A stretch of DNA of 26,406 bases from the IMG/VR virus record IMGVR_UViG_3300029319_000418, positions 1 through 26,406 of that record. One strand, 5' to 3'. Positions 5,304-11,829 of this stretch are shown in pieces; the first letter of the stretch is position 1, and each line of letters opens with the position of its first letter. The stretch comes from a virus. The position numbers and the translations under genes are program-made. Below the pieces are notes generated by a model. The model ran no database searches and had not been told where the DNA came from. It saw only the letters and a list, made by a program, of their open reading frames with translations.

Positions 5304-6135
5304 GTTGTTCTCCGATGAATTGTTCTTCTGCTTCGATCATGGTTCTGATGATCTGGTATGCGACTTGAGGGACGATTGCGTTTCCGAGTCCTTTAAGTCG
5401 GTCCACCCGATTGGGTATCCCATGAGCCACTCGACCCACGTCGGGTTCAGCGAGCCAGAGCCTTCCATCTCTTTGACTTTCGATGTTAGGGTCGGGAAAC
5501 GATTTTGTTTTGGATTCACATTCTTGGCATCGTCGGCTATCGGAGTTGGCAAAAGCGATCGTGCCACTTGAGTTTCTAAGTTTGGAAATTTGTAATTTGC
5601 GGTTTTCATAACGTCTGCTGCTCCACTCATTGCAGCTCCGGCTCTTGGAGTTCCCCACAATCCAGACTCGGTCTCTTCGGTGTCTCGCATCGACGGCCTG
5701 AGCTGGAATAACAAACGACTGGACGGAGTATTCTTCACCTTCCAGATCAGAGATGACTTCGTCGAGACCCATCGTGATGTGACCAGCAACATTTTCACAA
5801 AGCACCCAAACTGGCCTTGATGATCGGATAATTCTGAACATCTCAGGCCAGAGGTGACGGTCGTCTTCTGTTCCTCTGCGCTTCCCAGCTTGGGAGAAAG
5901 GCTGGCACGGGTATCCTCCGGTAATGAGCCAAGGCTGGCGAAATTGAGCTGCTGGGAATGACCGAACGTCTTCGAGTATCCGAATTTCAGGGAAGTTTTT
6001 TCTGAGGACTCGTTGAGCGTATTTTTCGATTTCGCAGAAAGCGACGGTTTCGACTCCTGCCCATCTTGCTGCGAGTGCGAATCCTCCGATTCCTGAGAAG
6101 AGATCGATATGAGTTCGAGTTGTTCCATTGATCAT
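5287..6135 (-). CDS. DNA (cytosine-5) methyltransferase
   Basis: This 282-residue C5-methyltransferase transfers a methyl group from S-adenosylmethionine to cytosine. Motif I is 'DLFSGIGGFALA' (about 11-22). The catalytic Cys lies in 'GGYPCQPFSQAGKRRG' (Cys77), followed by ENV (114-116) and 'QAVDARHRRDRVWIVG' (motif VIII). The final 'RLKGLGNAIVPQVAYQI' is motifs IX-X. The target-recognition region between them is short, so specificity cannot be read. I chose the ATG at 6135 because it overlaps the previous stop (ATGA) and follows TTAGGAAA; a GTG 14 codons earlier is possible. No cognate restriction endonuclease is evident, so it probably protects phage DNA or marks it for regulation. Confidence 0.92.
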   Translation of the reverse strand: MINGTTRTHIDLFSGIGGFALAARWAGVETVAFCEIEKYAQRVLRKNFPEIRILEDVRSFPAAQFRQPWLITGGYPCQPFSQAGKRRGTEDDRHLWPEMFRIIRSSRPVWVLCENVAGHITMGLDEVISDLEGEEYSVQSFVIPAQAVDARHRRDRVWIVGNSKSRSCNEWSSRRYENRKLQISKLRNSSGTIAFANSDSRRCQECESKTKSFPDPNIESQRDGRLWLAEPDVGRVAHGIPNRVDRLKGLGNAIVPQVAYQIIRTMIEAEEQFIGEQHENQP

Positions 6136-6332
6136 TTTCCTAACGTCAGAGGAGTGAGTTCGCACCACTTCTCCCACTGTTCCAAGAATCGCTTCCAGGC
6201 TTTTTCCTCATCCGCTCTCGGAAGCATTCTGAGCTCCGGATGAGATCCTTCGTAATCGGTGTCCGTGTTATCGGGACCGACCCATGAGTTGATCCGTCTG
6301 CTGATTGGATAGTCATCAAACTCAGTTGGCAT
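6132..6332 (-). CDS. Small early protein, unknown function
   Basis: This 66-residue ORF starts MPTEFDDYPISRRINSWVG and ends in a Trp-rich helix ('KAWKRFLEQWEKWCEL'). Its ATG lies 11 bases inside the end of the nuclease gene, and its stop overlaps the methyltransferase ATG as ATGA. This dense overlap on both sides supports it as a translated gene, although no strong ribosome-binding site is visible. No family is recognised. Confidence 0.55.
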   Translation of the reverse strand: MPTEFDDYPISRRINSWVGPDNTDTDYEGSHPELRMLPRADEEKAWKRFLEQWEKWCELTPLTLGK

Positions 6333-6672
6333 GGACCGGAACGGAGAGTCGGGTTGTTTCTCGGATGAGCTCGACCATCTGAATGATCTCGTCGAGGGAT
6401 CTTGCTTCCATTGCGAAACCTCCTGCGATCTGGACTCGCTCCAGAAAGAACTTCTGATCCTCGGAGAGTCGTCCACGGTCGGACTTCAGCTCGATGGCGA
6501 GGAATCTTCCTTTGATGCAAGCGAGGATATCTGCGACTCCTCTCATGGGAGATGGTCGGTATCCTTCACGACCGTGCAGAGGGACTCCCTGAGTGTTGAT
6601 CCGAATTGCGAAACAATCTCTCTGAAGAGAGAACCATTCAAGGGTCTGCTTCTGGAGATCCGCTTCTCTCAT
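6322..6672 (-). CDS. VRR-NUC domain nuclease
   Basis: This 116-residue protein is a stand-alone VRR-NUC nuclease of the PD-(D/E)xK fold, common in phage replication operons and thought to cut branched DNA such as flaps or junctions. The active-site pattern is present: Asp in 'GVADIL' (residue 48), Glu-x-Lys in 'FLAIELK' (61 and 63) and Gln in 'LSEDQKFF' (73). 'QIAGGFAMEARSLDE' completes the domain. The length is normal for the stand-alone type. It overlaps the upstream gene by 4 bases (ATGA). It may process replication or packaging intermediates made with ERF and SSB. Confidence 0.85.
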   Translation of the reverse strand: MREADLQKQTLEWFSLQRDCFAIRINTQGVPLHGREGYRPSPMRGVADILACIKGRFLAIELKSDRGRLSEDQKFFLERVQIAGGFAMEARSLDEIIQMVELIRETTRLSVPVHAN

Positions 6673-6929
6673 AGTCCCATCTCGGAAAGGAGCTCCCTTG
6701 CTTCAGACTTAACTGCTTTCTGGGTCTTGGAGAGTCGTTTGACGGTCTCGGTCTTTTGCACCTCTGGCAGAACTTGCCGAAGGAGTTCTTCTTGTCTTAG
6801 AGTCGCTTCGGTCAGTCGGTCCATTGACTCTCGAAGCGACCTGAGAACGTCCAATGTCTCAGAGTGCCGATCTTGCTCCATTCTGCTTGATTTATTTTTT
6901 GTTGACTTATTCAGCTTAGTCCTTATCAT
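6669..6929 (-). CDS. Small coiled-coil protein, first gene of the early operon
   Basis: This 86-residue, highly charged protein has a long predicted helix with heptad-like spacing ('ETLDVLRSLRESMDRLTEAT' through 'LRQEELLRQVLPEV') between two basic segments. No family is recognised. The ATG at 6929 is preceded by only a weak AAAAAAGA. An ATG at 6881 is possible but has no ribosome-binding site. As the first gene behind the candidate promoter at 6987-7015, it could be an early regulator, but that is inference. Confidence 0.55.
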   Translation of the reverse strand: MIRTKLNKSTKNKSSRMEQDRHSETLDVLRSLRESMDRLTEATLRQEELLRQVLPEVQKTETVKRLSKTQKAVKSEARELLSEMGL

Positions 6930-6986
6930 TGATCTTTTTTGATGGACATTGCAGGACTTTGCTATGCGTGTTCTGCAATATTGAGC

Positions 6987-7015
6987 ATCATTCCCAATTA
7001 TTGATTTTTTGTCAA
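6987..7015 (-). promoter_or_regulatory. Candidate early promoter, minus strand
   Basis: On the minus strand TTGACA (7015-7010) is followed after a 17-base spacer by AATGAT (6992-6987). The region between the divergent integrase and early operon (6930-7037) is AT-rich. It holds several short inverted ATTGA/TCAAT elements that may be repressor sites. This promoter would drive the whole 6929-841 gene set. Confidence 0.5.
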
Positions 7016-7037
7016 CAATTTTTTTTAGGGTCGATTT

Positions 7038-8225
7038 TTGTCAGGAGCAGGAAAGGTCGGTCGGAGATTCCGGAAAAGGTCTCGAACCTATAAAGGAGAG
7101 ATCAAAGTCAAGATCATAGGGTTCTTCCGGTACGACGGAATCGAACTTCCTCTCTGCCCTGGACGACGGGCCGAGGAGAAGACCCTCTGCACCGAAGAAG
7201 CGATTCAACGATTCCCAAGAGGAAAAGCTCGAACGGCAGAACTGGATCGACTCTGGTTCTTGAAGCTTCAGGAGCTTCAGGATCAAGGCTATGGAAAAGA
7301 GATCCCTCCGGAGGTCTTTACCCTTGAGAGACTATTGAATCGATTCAGGGAGGAGCGTCTGAAGAAGATGAAAGACCCGTCCTTCAGTCAGCGTTTGGAT
7401 TATTGGCAGGAAAAGCTCGGAGACAAACCGATTGAATGGATGAGAGACGGACGGTCCCTCTGGCCTTCGGAAATCATTAAGCATCGGGAGAAGCTCTCGA
7501 AACGTCTGAATCGATACGGAGAGAGGATTTCTCCTGCAACCGTGAATCGATACCTAGAATGCTTGTCCATTGCGTTCTCGTATGCTCAAACCCTTGGCTG
7601 GACCGATATCAATCCAATGAAACGACCCGAGATGAAGTTCTCCATCCAGAATGATCGGGTTCGCTATCTTGGACAGTTCGACGAGGGAGATTCGGAAGGA
7701 GAGAAAGAGAGACTGATCCGAGCGATCCGTGATTCTGAATCCCCGGATCTCTGGGAAGGGTTTCTCTTCAGCATCCATACCGGATGCCGACAGGGAGAGA
7801 TGTACAAACTCACCTGGAAGAATGTGAACCTGAAGTCCGGAGTCATCCGATTCGTCGATCGGAAGAATGAAGAAGACATCGAGGTCGACGTTTCCGGTTC
7901 CGTCCAGGTCATGCAGATTCTCAGGGAGCGGAAGATTCGTTCCAACACGGAGAAAGTTTTTCCGGTGAACTTCACCAAAACCGCATGGAATAACGCACGG
8001 AGAAAAGCAGGACTCGGCCCAGAGCAGGGTCGGCAGACCTTTCGCTGGCATGATCTCCGTCATACTTTTGCCTCCGTCTTGAGGCAGAATGGAGTCCCTC
8101 TGGAGGATATTCAGAGAGGACTCGGTCACAAAGATCCGAAGTCGACCAGACGATACAGTCACTCGGATTCTTCAGTCACGAAACGAAACGTCAGCATCGT
8201 CTCTGATGTTCTCAATATAGGATGA
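7038..8225 (+). CDS. int: Tyrosine recombinase (phage integrase)
   Basis: This 395-residue integrase catalyses site-specific recombination between attP and the host tRNA gene. The catalytic set is complete: Arg251 in 'HTGCRQGEMYKLTW', Lys276 in 'DRKNEED', His338 and Arg341 in 'WHDLRHTFAS', His364 in 'GLGHKDPKS' and the nucleophile Tyr373 in 'RRYSHS'. The N-terminal part (about 1-50) has a short basic, beta-rich segment fitting an arm-binding domain. A SAM-like core-binding domain lies at about 95-200. The start is TTG at 7038, with AGGG about 8 bases before; no ATG lies nearby. It runs opposite to the early operon. A weak AT-rich stem (8224-8242) follows its stop. Confidence 0.93.
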   Translation: MSGAGKVGRRFRKRSRTYKGEIKVKIIGFFRYDGIELPLCPGRRAEEKTLCTEEAIQRFPRGKARTAELDRLWFLKLQELQDQGYGKEIPPEVFTLERLLNRFREERLKKMKDPSFSQRLDYWQEKLGDKPIEWMRDGRSLWPSEIIKHREKLSKRLNRYGERISPATVNRYLECLSIAFSYAQTLGWTDINPMKRPEMKFSIQNDRVRYLGQFDEGDSEGEKERLIRAIRDSESPDLWEGFLFSIHTGCRQGEMYKLTWKNVNLKSGVIRFVDRKNEEDIEVDVSGSVQVMQILRERKIRSNTEKVFPVNFTKTAWNNARRKAGLGPEQGRQTFRWHDLRHTFASVLRQNGVPLEDIQRGLGHKDPKSTRRYSHSDSSVTKRNVSIVSDVLNIG

Positions 8226-8346
8226 TCTTATGAAGAAAGATCTTTGTAATGGAGCAGAATGGTCTCGGAAGGCCAATCAGTTATTTTTTGGAATCTATTC
8301 CCCAGGAGAGTGATGAGCTTAAAATATCCGTCAGCAAGAGGAGGGT

Positions 8347-8375
8347 TTGTTAAATTCCATCCTCCACCCTATGAA
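8347..8375 (+). promoter_or_regulatory. Candidate repressor promoter
   Basis: TTGTTA (8347-8352) and TATGAA (8370-8375) are separated by a 17-base spacer; each matches its consensus at 4 of 6 positions. It lies about 110 bases before the repressor start, in the 259-base gap after the integrase. I see no convincing gene in that gap. Confidence 0.4.
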
Positions 8376-8386
8376 AAAAATACAGC

Positions 8387-8399
8387 ACTCCTTTGGAGT
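8387..8399. promoter_or_regulatory. Inverted repeat near the repressor promoter
   Basis: ACTCC-TTT-GGAGT is a perfect 5-bp inverted repeat placed just downstream of the candidate -10 box at 8370-8375. That is where an autoregulating repressor could block its own transcription. The size is on the short side for an XRE operator, and no second copy was noticed. Confidence 0.3.
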
Positions 8400-8484
8400 A
8401 AAGTGTATGTGAGCATTTTAAAAATCAACATACCACCACCTAAATACGGCAGTCCTCTATCCTGCCAAAACAAAAAGACATCGA

Positions 8485-8820
8485 ATGAAAGAAGAAAACA
8501 TCATCGGCAAACGACTGAAACAAGTCCGATTCAATTCTGGACTCGATCAGCTTGATTTTGCGACTCGTCTGGATTGTTCACGTCAGTTGATCTCCAGATA
8601 TGAAACTGGACGGCAGCATATTAGTCCGACTGTCATAGTAGCCTTGGCGCAGGAGTTTAAAGTCTCCCCTGCATGGCTGCTCGGAATTGAAGAAATTGAT
8701 CACGGGACTTCACTCCGAGATCTTGAGTCGACGAAAACGGAAAATGAATTCCTTAGAAAAGAGAATGAGATGCTGAAGGAGCATCTCAAGACGGCTCAAA
8801 AATTGATTGACCGCTTATAG
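8485..8820 (+). CDS. XRE-family transcriptional repressor with coiled-coil tail
   Basis: This 111-residue protein has an N-terminal Cro/C1-type helix-turn-helix (about residues 7-65): 'IGKRLKQVRFNSGLDQLDFA', 'LDCSRQLISRYETGRQHISP' and 'IVALAQEFKVSPAWLLGIEE'. The C-terminus (about 75-111) is a leucine-zipper-like coiled coil ('TENEFLRKENEMLKEHLKTA'), probably for dimerisation in place of a peptidase-type domain. It lacks the Ser-Lys autocleavage domain of lambda CI, so SOS-driven self-cleavage is not expected and induction must work another way. It is the likely lysogeny repressor. It lies on the plus strand with the integrase and is followed 11 bases later by a coiled-coil mini-gene. Confidence 0.85.
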   Translation: MKEENIIGKRLKQVRFNSGLDQLDFATRLDCSRQLISRYETGRQHISPTVIVALAQEFKVSPAWLLGIEEIDHGTSLRDLESTKTENEFLRKENEMLKEHLKTAQKLIDRL

Positions 8821-8831
8821 GAGTTTTAGAA

Positions 8832-8984
8832 ATGAAGAAAAAGGATCTGGAAGAAAAAAACAAAATCCTTGAGAGAAGAGTTCGAGAATTAGAAACCAAG
8901 CTCAAGGTCAAGGCTGAGTGTCTTGATCACTTGGAGACTGCTTTCGGACTCTGCAAAGTCATCAAGGAGAAAGAGATTGCATAG
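8832..8984 (+). CDS. 50-residue coiled-coil protein downstream of the repressor
   Basis: This short ORF begins MKKKDLEEKNKILERRVREL and is helical almost throughout, with heptad-like Leu/Ile spacing up to 'CLDHLETAFGL'. The ATG has GGAG 8 bases upstream, and the gene starts 11 bases after the repressor stop, so the two are probably co-transcribed. Because the repressor also ends in a coiled coil, this peptide could pair with it and modulate it. That is a hypothesis. Its stop codon touches the first attP arm repeat. Confidence 0.5.
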   Translation: MKKKDLEEKNKILERRVRELETKLKVKAECLDHLETAFGLCKVIKEKEIA

Positions 8985-9036
8985 TTTTTCCGCAGTTTTT
9001 TCCGCAGTTTTTTTCTCTATCCGCATTTTTCCGCAG
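8985..9036. repeat. Left attP arm: direct repeats TTTTTCCGCAG
   Basis: TTTTTCCGCAG occurs at 8985-8995, 8997-9007 and 9026-9036, with a degenerate copy (CTATCCGCAT) near 9017-9026. The first two are 12 bp apart. The same repeat pair lies on the other side of the att core, as expected for arm-type sites bound by the N-terminal domain of a tyrosine integrase. Confidence 0.7.
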
Positions 9037-9080
9037 AGATTTTGTAGGCTGGAGCATTGAAAACACTGAGGTCCGATTTC

Positions 9081-9125
9081 TTTTGATCCCGTGATACGAA
9101 GGTTCGATCCCTTCCGCCCCAGCCA
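9081..9125 (+). other. attP core: 3' part of tRNA-Gln(TTG)
   Basis: These 45 bases match a bacterial tRNA-Gln from the anticodon loop onward. They contain TTTTGAT (loop), CCCGT, the variable loop, GAAGG-TTCGATC-CCTTC (T-arm), CGCCCCA (acceptor), G and CCA (9123-9125). The 5' half is absent: no TGGGGCG lies upstream and the left anticodon-stem strand does not pair. This is the usual shape of a phage attachment site whose crossover lies in the anticodon loop and that rebuilds the host tRNA 3' end on integration. Confidence 0.8.
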
Positions 9126-9169
9126 GTCATAGCAAAGGGTCACGGTCATCTCAAGCAGTCGGGTCTCAG

Positions 9170-9192
9170 TTTTTCCGCAGTTTTTTCCGCAG
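9170..9192. repeat. Right attP arm: two TTTTTCCGCAG repeats
   Basis: The 11-bp repeat lies at 9170-9180 and 9182-9192, in the same orientation and with the same 12-bp step as the first pair on the left arm. It sits directly after the endolysin stop (9195-9197). With the left arm it brackets the att core. Confidence 0.7.
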
Positions 9193-9194
9193 TT

Positions 9195-9683
9195 TTATGT
9201 CAGATCCCACGGTTCGTAGACGATCTTCCCCTTCTTCCGATACGCTCTCAAGATCTGTTTTCGGTTCTCTCCAAGACGATTAAACGAAAGGTGAATCCAT
9301 CCGGTCTCTTTCCGGATCTCTGGGTTCGGTTCGGTCTCGTCGTACATCTCCAGGATCATCTGATCAAAAACCGGAATGATCTTCGGGACTTCTTGAGCAA
9401 GTTCTTTATTATCCAGACCGACGATTTCCCAATCCATCGCTTCCCCTCGGCAATGCTGGCTTTTTGAGCTGCTTCCGACCGCTTCCGAGATCGCAGGAGA
9501 TCTCCAAGCAGAGTTCACTCGGACGGATCGATCGAAGTGATCTCTCAAGGGTTGCATACAATGAGTGACGAGTGCCGTGAGAGCGATCAGTCCTTCCTGG
9601 GAGATCTCATTCTTCAGGCCGAGTCTCTGACCCGTGTCGGACTTCAGGCATTCTCCAAGACTAAAATTTTTGCTGATTTTCAT
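9195..9683 (-). CDS. Endolysin, peptidase M15 family
   Basis: This 162-residue protein is a zinc-dependent D-Ala-D-Ala carboxypeptidase-like lysin that cleaves peptidoglycan cross-links. The metal site is visible: 'SSKSQHCRGEAMDWEI' gives His77 and Asp84, and 'TGWIHLSFN' gives His131. 'KNFSLGECLKSDTGQRLG' and 'RVNSAWRSPAISEAVG' are the standard flanking segments of the M15_3 type. No signal peptide is present, so release depends on the holin-like proteins just upstream. Its start lies 23 bases inside the preceding small gene. It is the last late gene before attP. Confidence 0.9.
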   Translation of the reverse strand: MKISKNFSLGECLKSDTGQRLGLKNEISQEGLIALTALVTHCMQPLRDHFDRSVRVNSAWRSPAISEAVGSSSKSQHCRGEAMDWEIVGLDNKELAQEVPKIIPVFDQMILEMYDETEPNPEIRKETGWIHLSFNRLGENRKQILRAYRKKGKIVYEPWDLT

Positions 9684-9879
9684 AGAATTTGACGTAGCGG
9701 TTTCCTCTCATCCTGACTTGGATTCGTTTCTTTTTTCTTTTCTTTCCATAACTTAAAACTCGGTTTCCCCATCGATCGTCGTGTCTTATTGATCGAAGTG
9801 CTTCCACGGTCAGACCCAAATAAGAAGCTTCTTCATCCTCGTCATCGATCTCGGACCAACATCGGGAGCAGAGTCTCAT
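9661..9879 (-). CDS. Small basic protein with N-terminal CxxC
   Basis: This 72-residue protein starts MRLCSRCWSEIDDEDEEASY and ends very basic ('YGKKRKKKRIQVRMRGNRYVKF'). The middle 'LGLTVEALRSIRHDDRWG' resembles a helix-turn-helix. It may bind nucleic acid and could be a late regulator, but no family is recognised. The ATG overlaps the stop of the holin-like gene (ATGA). Confidence 0.55.
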   Translation of the reverse strand: MRLCSRCWSEIDDEDEEASYLGLTVEALRSIRHDDRWGNRVLSYGKKRKKKRIQVRMRGNRYVKFYENQQKF

Positions 9880-10352
9880 TTCTTCATCTTCGGCATTGCT
9901 CTTGAGCCAAACCAGAAAGACATCACTGCTGCGAAAAGAGCTTCAGTCTCGTCGTCCCATGCGACCTCGATCGCTTGCATCAGATCACCTCCAGATCCAA
10001 CGGTATGCCAGACGACGACGACTTTGACTCCGATGAATGCTGAGAAGAAGACGTATGTGATGAAAGGCCGAACGAATGCTCTCAAGGAGTTGATAAAACC
10101 TCCCTGCTGACCGAGCTTCATGTCGTGCTCGAGGAGTCTCTGTTGCTCCTCCCTGGAAGACTTCCGATCCTCCAGATCCGCTTGAGCGTTCATCATGCGG
10201 ATGTCGAGGTCGACTCCTTTTTCCTTTGCTTCGATCTGAAGCTTGGCAAGCTCGAGCTGCTTTTGCCGTTCCGACTTTTCTTTGAAGAGATCGATCACCG
10301 ACGGGACTGCTGAACCAGCAAACCCCATCAGCGACCCGAGAAGTGTCAGCAT
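9876..10352 (-). CDS. Holin-like membrane protein
   Basis: This 158-residue protein has a small hydrophobic N-terminus, a long charged helix (about residues 22-85, 'KEKSERQKQLELAKLQIEAK') and two strongly hydrophobic segments near 92-115 and 133-148. It ends 'SFWFGSRAMPKMKK'. This arrangement, with the 'FGSRA' ending, is common in phage proteins annotated as three-segment holins encoded beside the endolysin. It probably forms lesions in the inner membrane. Its start overlaps the previous stop (TAATG). Confidence 0.6.
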   Translation of the reverse strand: MLTLLGSLMGFAGSAVPSVIDLFKEKSERQKQLELAKLQIEAKEKGVDLDIRMMNAQADLEDRKSSREEQQRLLEHDMKLGQQGGFINSLRAFVRPFITYVFFSAFIGVKVVVVWHTVGSGGDLMQAIEVAWDDETEALFAAVMSFWFGSRAMPKMKK

Positions 10353-10711
10353 TATTCTTCTGCCGTCTTCAGTTCGACTTTCTGTTCAAACGTCTTCGGC
10401 CCGTCATCTTTGGGTTTGACGATTTGCTCGTGATCGCTCTCAAACCAATGCTTCCCAAGCATGCCGAGGAGCGGGAGGAAGCTCCCAAGTGCTAAATTGA
10501 TCAGGTCTCGCGAGGACGAAGTTAGCTCATCCGGCTTGTCTACCATCTTGATGACGAGGAATCCAAACAGGAAAAAAGCGAGCATCGATATCAGCAGTCT
10601 TGCCCAGAATCTCAGCTTCGCAATCTGAACGTCAGGATCTACCGGAGGAGGAAGAACCTTCTCCGGAGGATCTGGAGTTTCTTTGACGGTCGTTGTCGTT
10701 TCTTTTGCCAT
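10352..10711 (-). CDS. Membrane protein of the lysis module
   Basis: This 119-residue protein has a Pro-rich polar N-terminus, two hydrophobic segments ('LLISMLAFFLFGFLVI' at about 37-52 and 'LINLALGSFLPLLGMLG' at about 70-86) and a polar C-terminus. It is likely an inner-membrane protein with both ends on one side, and may be a holin or antiholin. The start follows GGAAAG and overlaps the upstream stop (TAATG). Confidence 0.5.
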   Translation of the reverse strand: MAKETTTTVKETPDPPEKVLPPPVDPDVQIAKLRFWARLLISMLAFFLFGFLVIKMVDKPDELTSSSRDLINLALGSFLPLLGMLGKHWFESDHEQIVKPKDDGPKTFEQKVELKTAEE

Positions 10712-11076
10712 TATGCTTTCCGAAGTGTAGTGAAGAGAAAGTCTTTCTGGGATTCAATCTCCCTCTCAATATTATCCAGACGAGCTGACATTGAGCTCAG
10801 ATCGGATGCCATGCGAACCGTCTCGTCCTGAGTCCGGATGATCAGATTCTCAAACTTCTCCTGGTTCCGAGCTCTCTCCTGTTTTGCAGAGGTCTCCGAC
10901 TTATGAATGAAAAGTCCGAGAGAGACGATCATCCCAACCAAGACCAGCTCAAGCAGTGAAGCTTGATTGAAGAGTTGATCCGCAAAGCGCAGAGGAATAT
11001 CCATCAGACCATCCGAAGGAGGAGGTTTTTCATAAATCCTCGGATCATAAGTCGCAGGAGGGAAATGATGATCCAT
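10711..11076 (-). CDS. Single-pass membrane protein with coiled coil, lysis region
   Basis: This 121-residue protein has a Pro-rich N-terminus, one transmembrane segment ('LLELVLVGMIVSLGLFI', about 41-57) and a long helical C-terminus with coiled-coil character ('ARLDNIEREIESQKDFL'). The topology fits an inner-membrane spanin subunit or a lysis regulator, but no partner lipoprotein gene is seen. There is no clear ribosome-binding site before the ATG. Confidence 0.45.
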   Translation of the reverse strand: MDHHFPPATYDPRIYEKPPPSDGLMDIPLRFADQLFNQASLLELVLVGMIVSLGLFIHKSETSAKQERARNQEKFENLIIRTQDETVRMASDLSSMSARLDNIEREIESQKDFLFTTLRKA

Positions 11077-11091
11077 TATTAATTTTTTTTA

Positions 11092-11829
11092 TTAGATGCT
11101 TTCACCTATTTTCACAAATTGAAAATAACTTAGTAAAACATTATCTGACAAAATGGACATATCATTAGTTGAAGTTGCTCCATGTGGTAATAATTTAATA
11201 TTTGTTGAATTAATATTGAAAATATTACTTCCGGATAGAAAAAATTTAGTTGGGCTTGAGCCACCTACATCAGAAGTAAATGTCTGACTAAGTAGAATAC
11301 CTGAACTACTGGTTGTTGGCGTTGTACCATCAGTTGTGTGAGCCATTTGAAATGATATTGCCCTTGAAGGTTCATCATCAGATAAGTTGATAACATAATT
11401 AAATATGTAAACCCCAGTTTGACTAAATGAGAAAACATCACTGCCTACTGTAACAATTCCACTTACAGGAGTATAAAAGGTGTTTGAATATGCTATGCTT
11501 GTTATTGCTACTCCAGCCGTTGTAAGGGCTGATTCAGTAATTTTAAAAGTGTCAATCGAAGAAACAATTTTGCTGGTCTGATCAATTTTTGTATTTTTCA
11601 AAGAAACTTCACCACTGGATTCCGTTAAAATCTCCGTTGATCCGTTTGATTCATAGATTCCACCACCGGACGGAAGCTTTACTTTTGCATCAGTATTCTG
11701 AGTGAAATCGACATCTCCATTTGAATCGATCGACGGACCTGAAACTCCGGACCCCCCAGAGTCCCCCTGAAGAACTAGAGAGTTCCCTGACGTAATAGGT
11801 TTGAGCGTATTTGCTCTGAGCGTACTCAT
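11092..11829 (-). CDS. Tail fibre / receptor-binding protein
   Basis: This 245-residue protein begins MSTLRANTLKPITSGNSLVL, an attachment-type N-terminus common in fibres of marine phages. Repetitive Ser/Gly/Asp-rich beta segments follow ('GPSIDSNGDVDFTQNTDAKV'). The C-terminal half (about 95-245) is beta-rich and resembles a C1q/TNF-like jelly roll ('TGVYIFNYVINLSDDEPSRA'), the usual receptor-binding head. That half is clearly more AT-rich than the rest of the window, suggesting exchange of the receptor domain. The ATG overlaps the previous stop (ATGA), with AAGAGG upstream. Confidence 0.65.
   Translation of the reverse strand: MSTLRANTLKPITSGNSLVLQGDSGGSGVSGPSIDSNGDVDFTQNTDAKVKLPSGGGIYESNGSTEILTESSGEVSLKNTKIDQTSKIVSSIDTFKITESALTTAGVAITSIAYSNTFYTPVSGIVTVGSDVFSFSQTGVYIFNYVINLSDDEPSRAISFQMAHTTDGTTPTTSSSGILLSQTFTSDVGGSSPTKFFLSGSNIFNINSTNIKLLPHGATSTNDMSILSDNVLLSYFQFVKIGESI

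Noticed and set aside
5337-6128. 263-residue minus-strand ORF over the methyltransferase
   Set aside because: It is the alternate-frame shadow of a gene with complete C5-methyltransferase motifs.
8224-8242. Possible rho-independent terminator after the integrase
   Set aside because: The stem GATCTT/AAGATC is AT-rich and followed only by TTTGTAA, so it is too weak to call.
8259-8555. 98-residue plus-strand ORF between integrase and repressor
   Set aside because: It overlaps the repressor start in another frame, has no ribosome-binding site and shows no protein-like pattern. The promoter elements lie here instead.
8889-9149. 86-residue minus-strand ORF containing WLGRKGSNLRITGSK
   Set aside because: The peptide is the reverse translation of the tRNA-Gln fragment and attP repeats (note EKTAEKTAEK from the arm sites). 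Such tRNA-derived peptides are common false genes.
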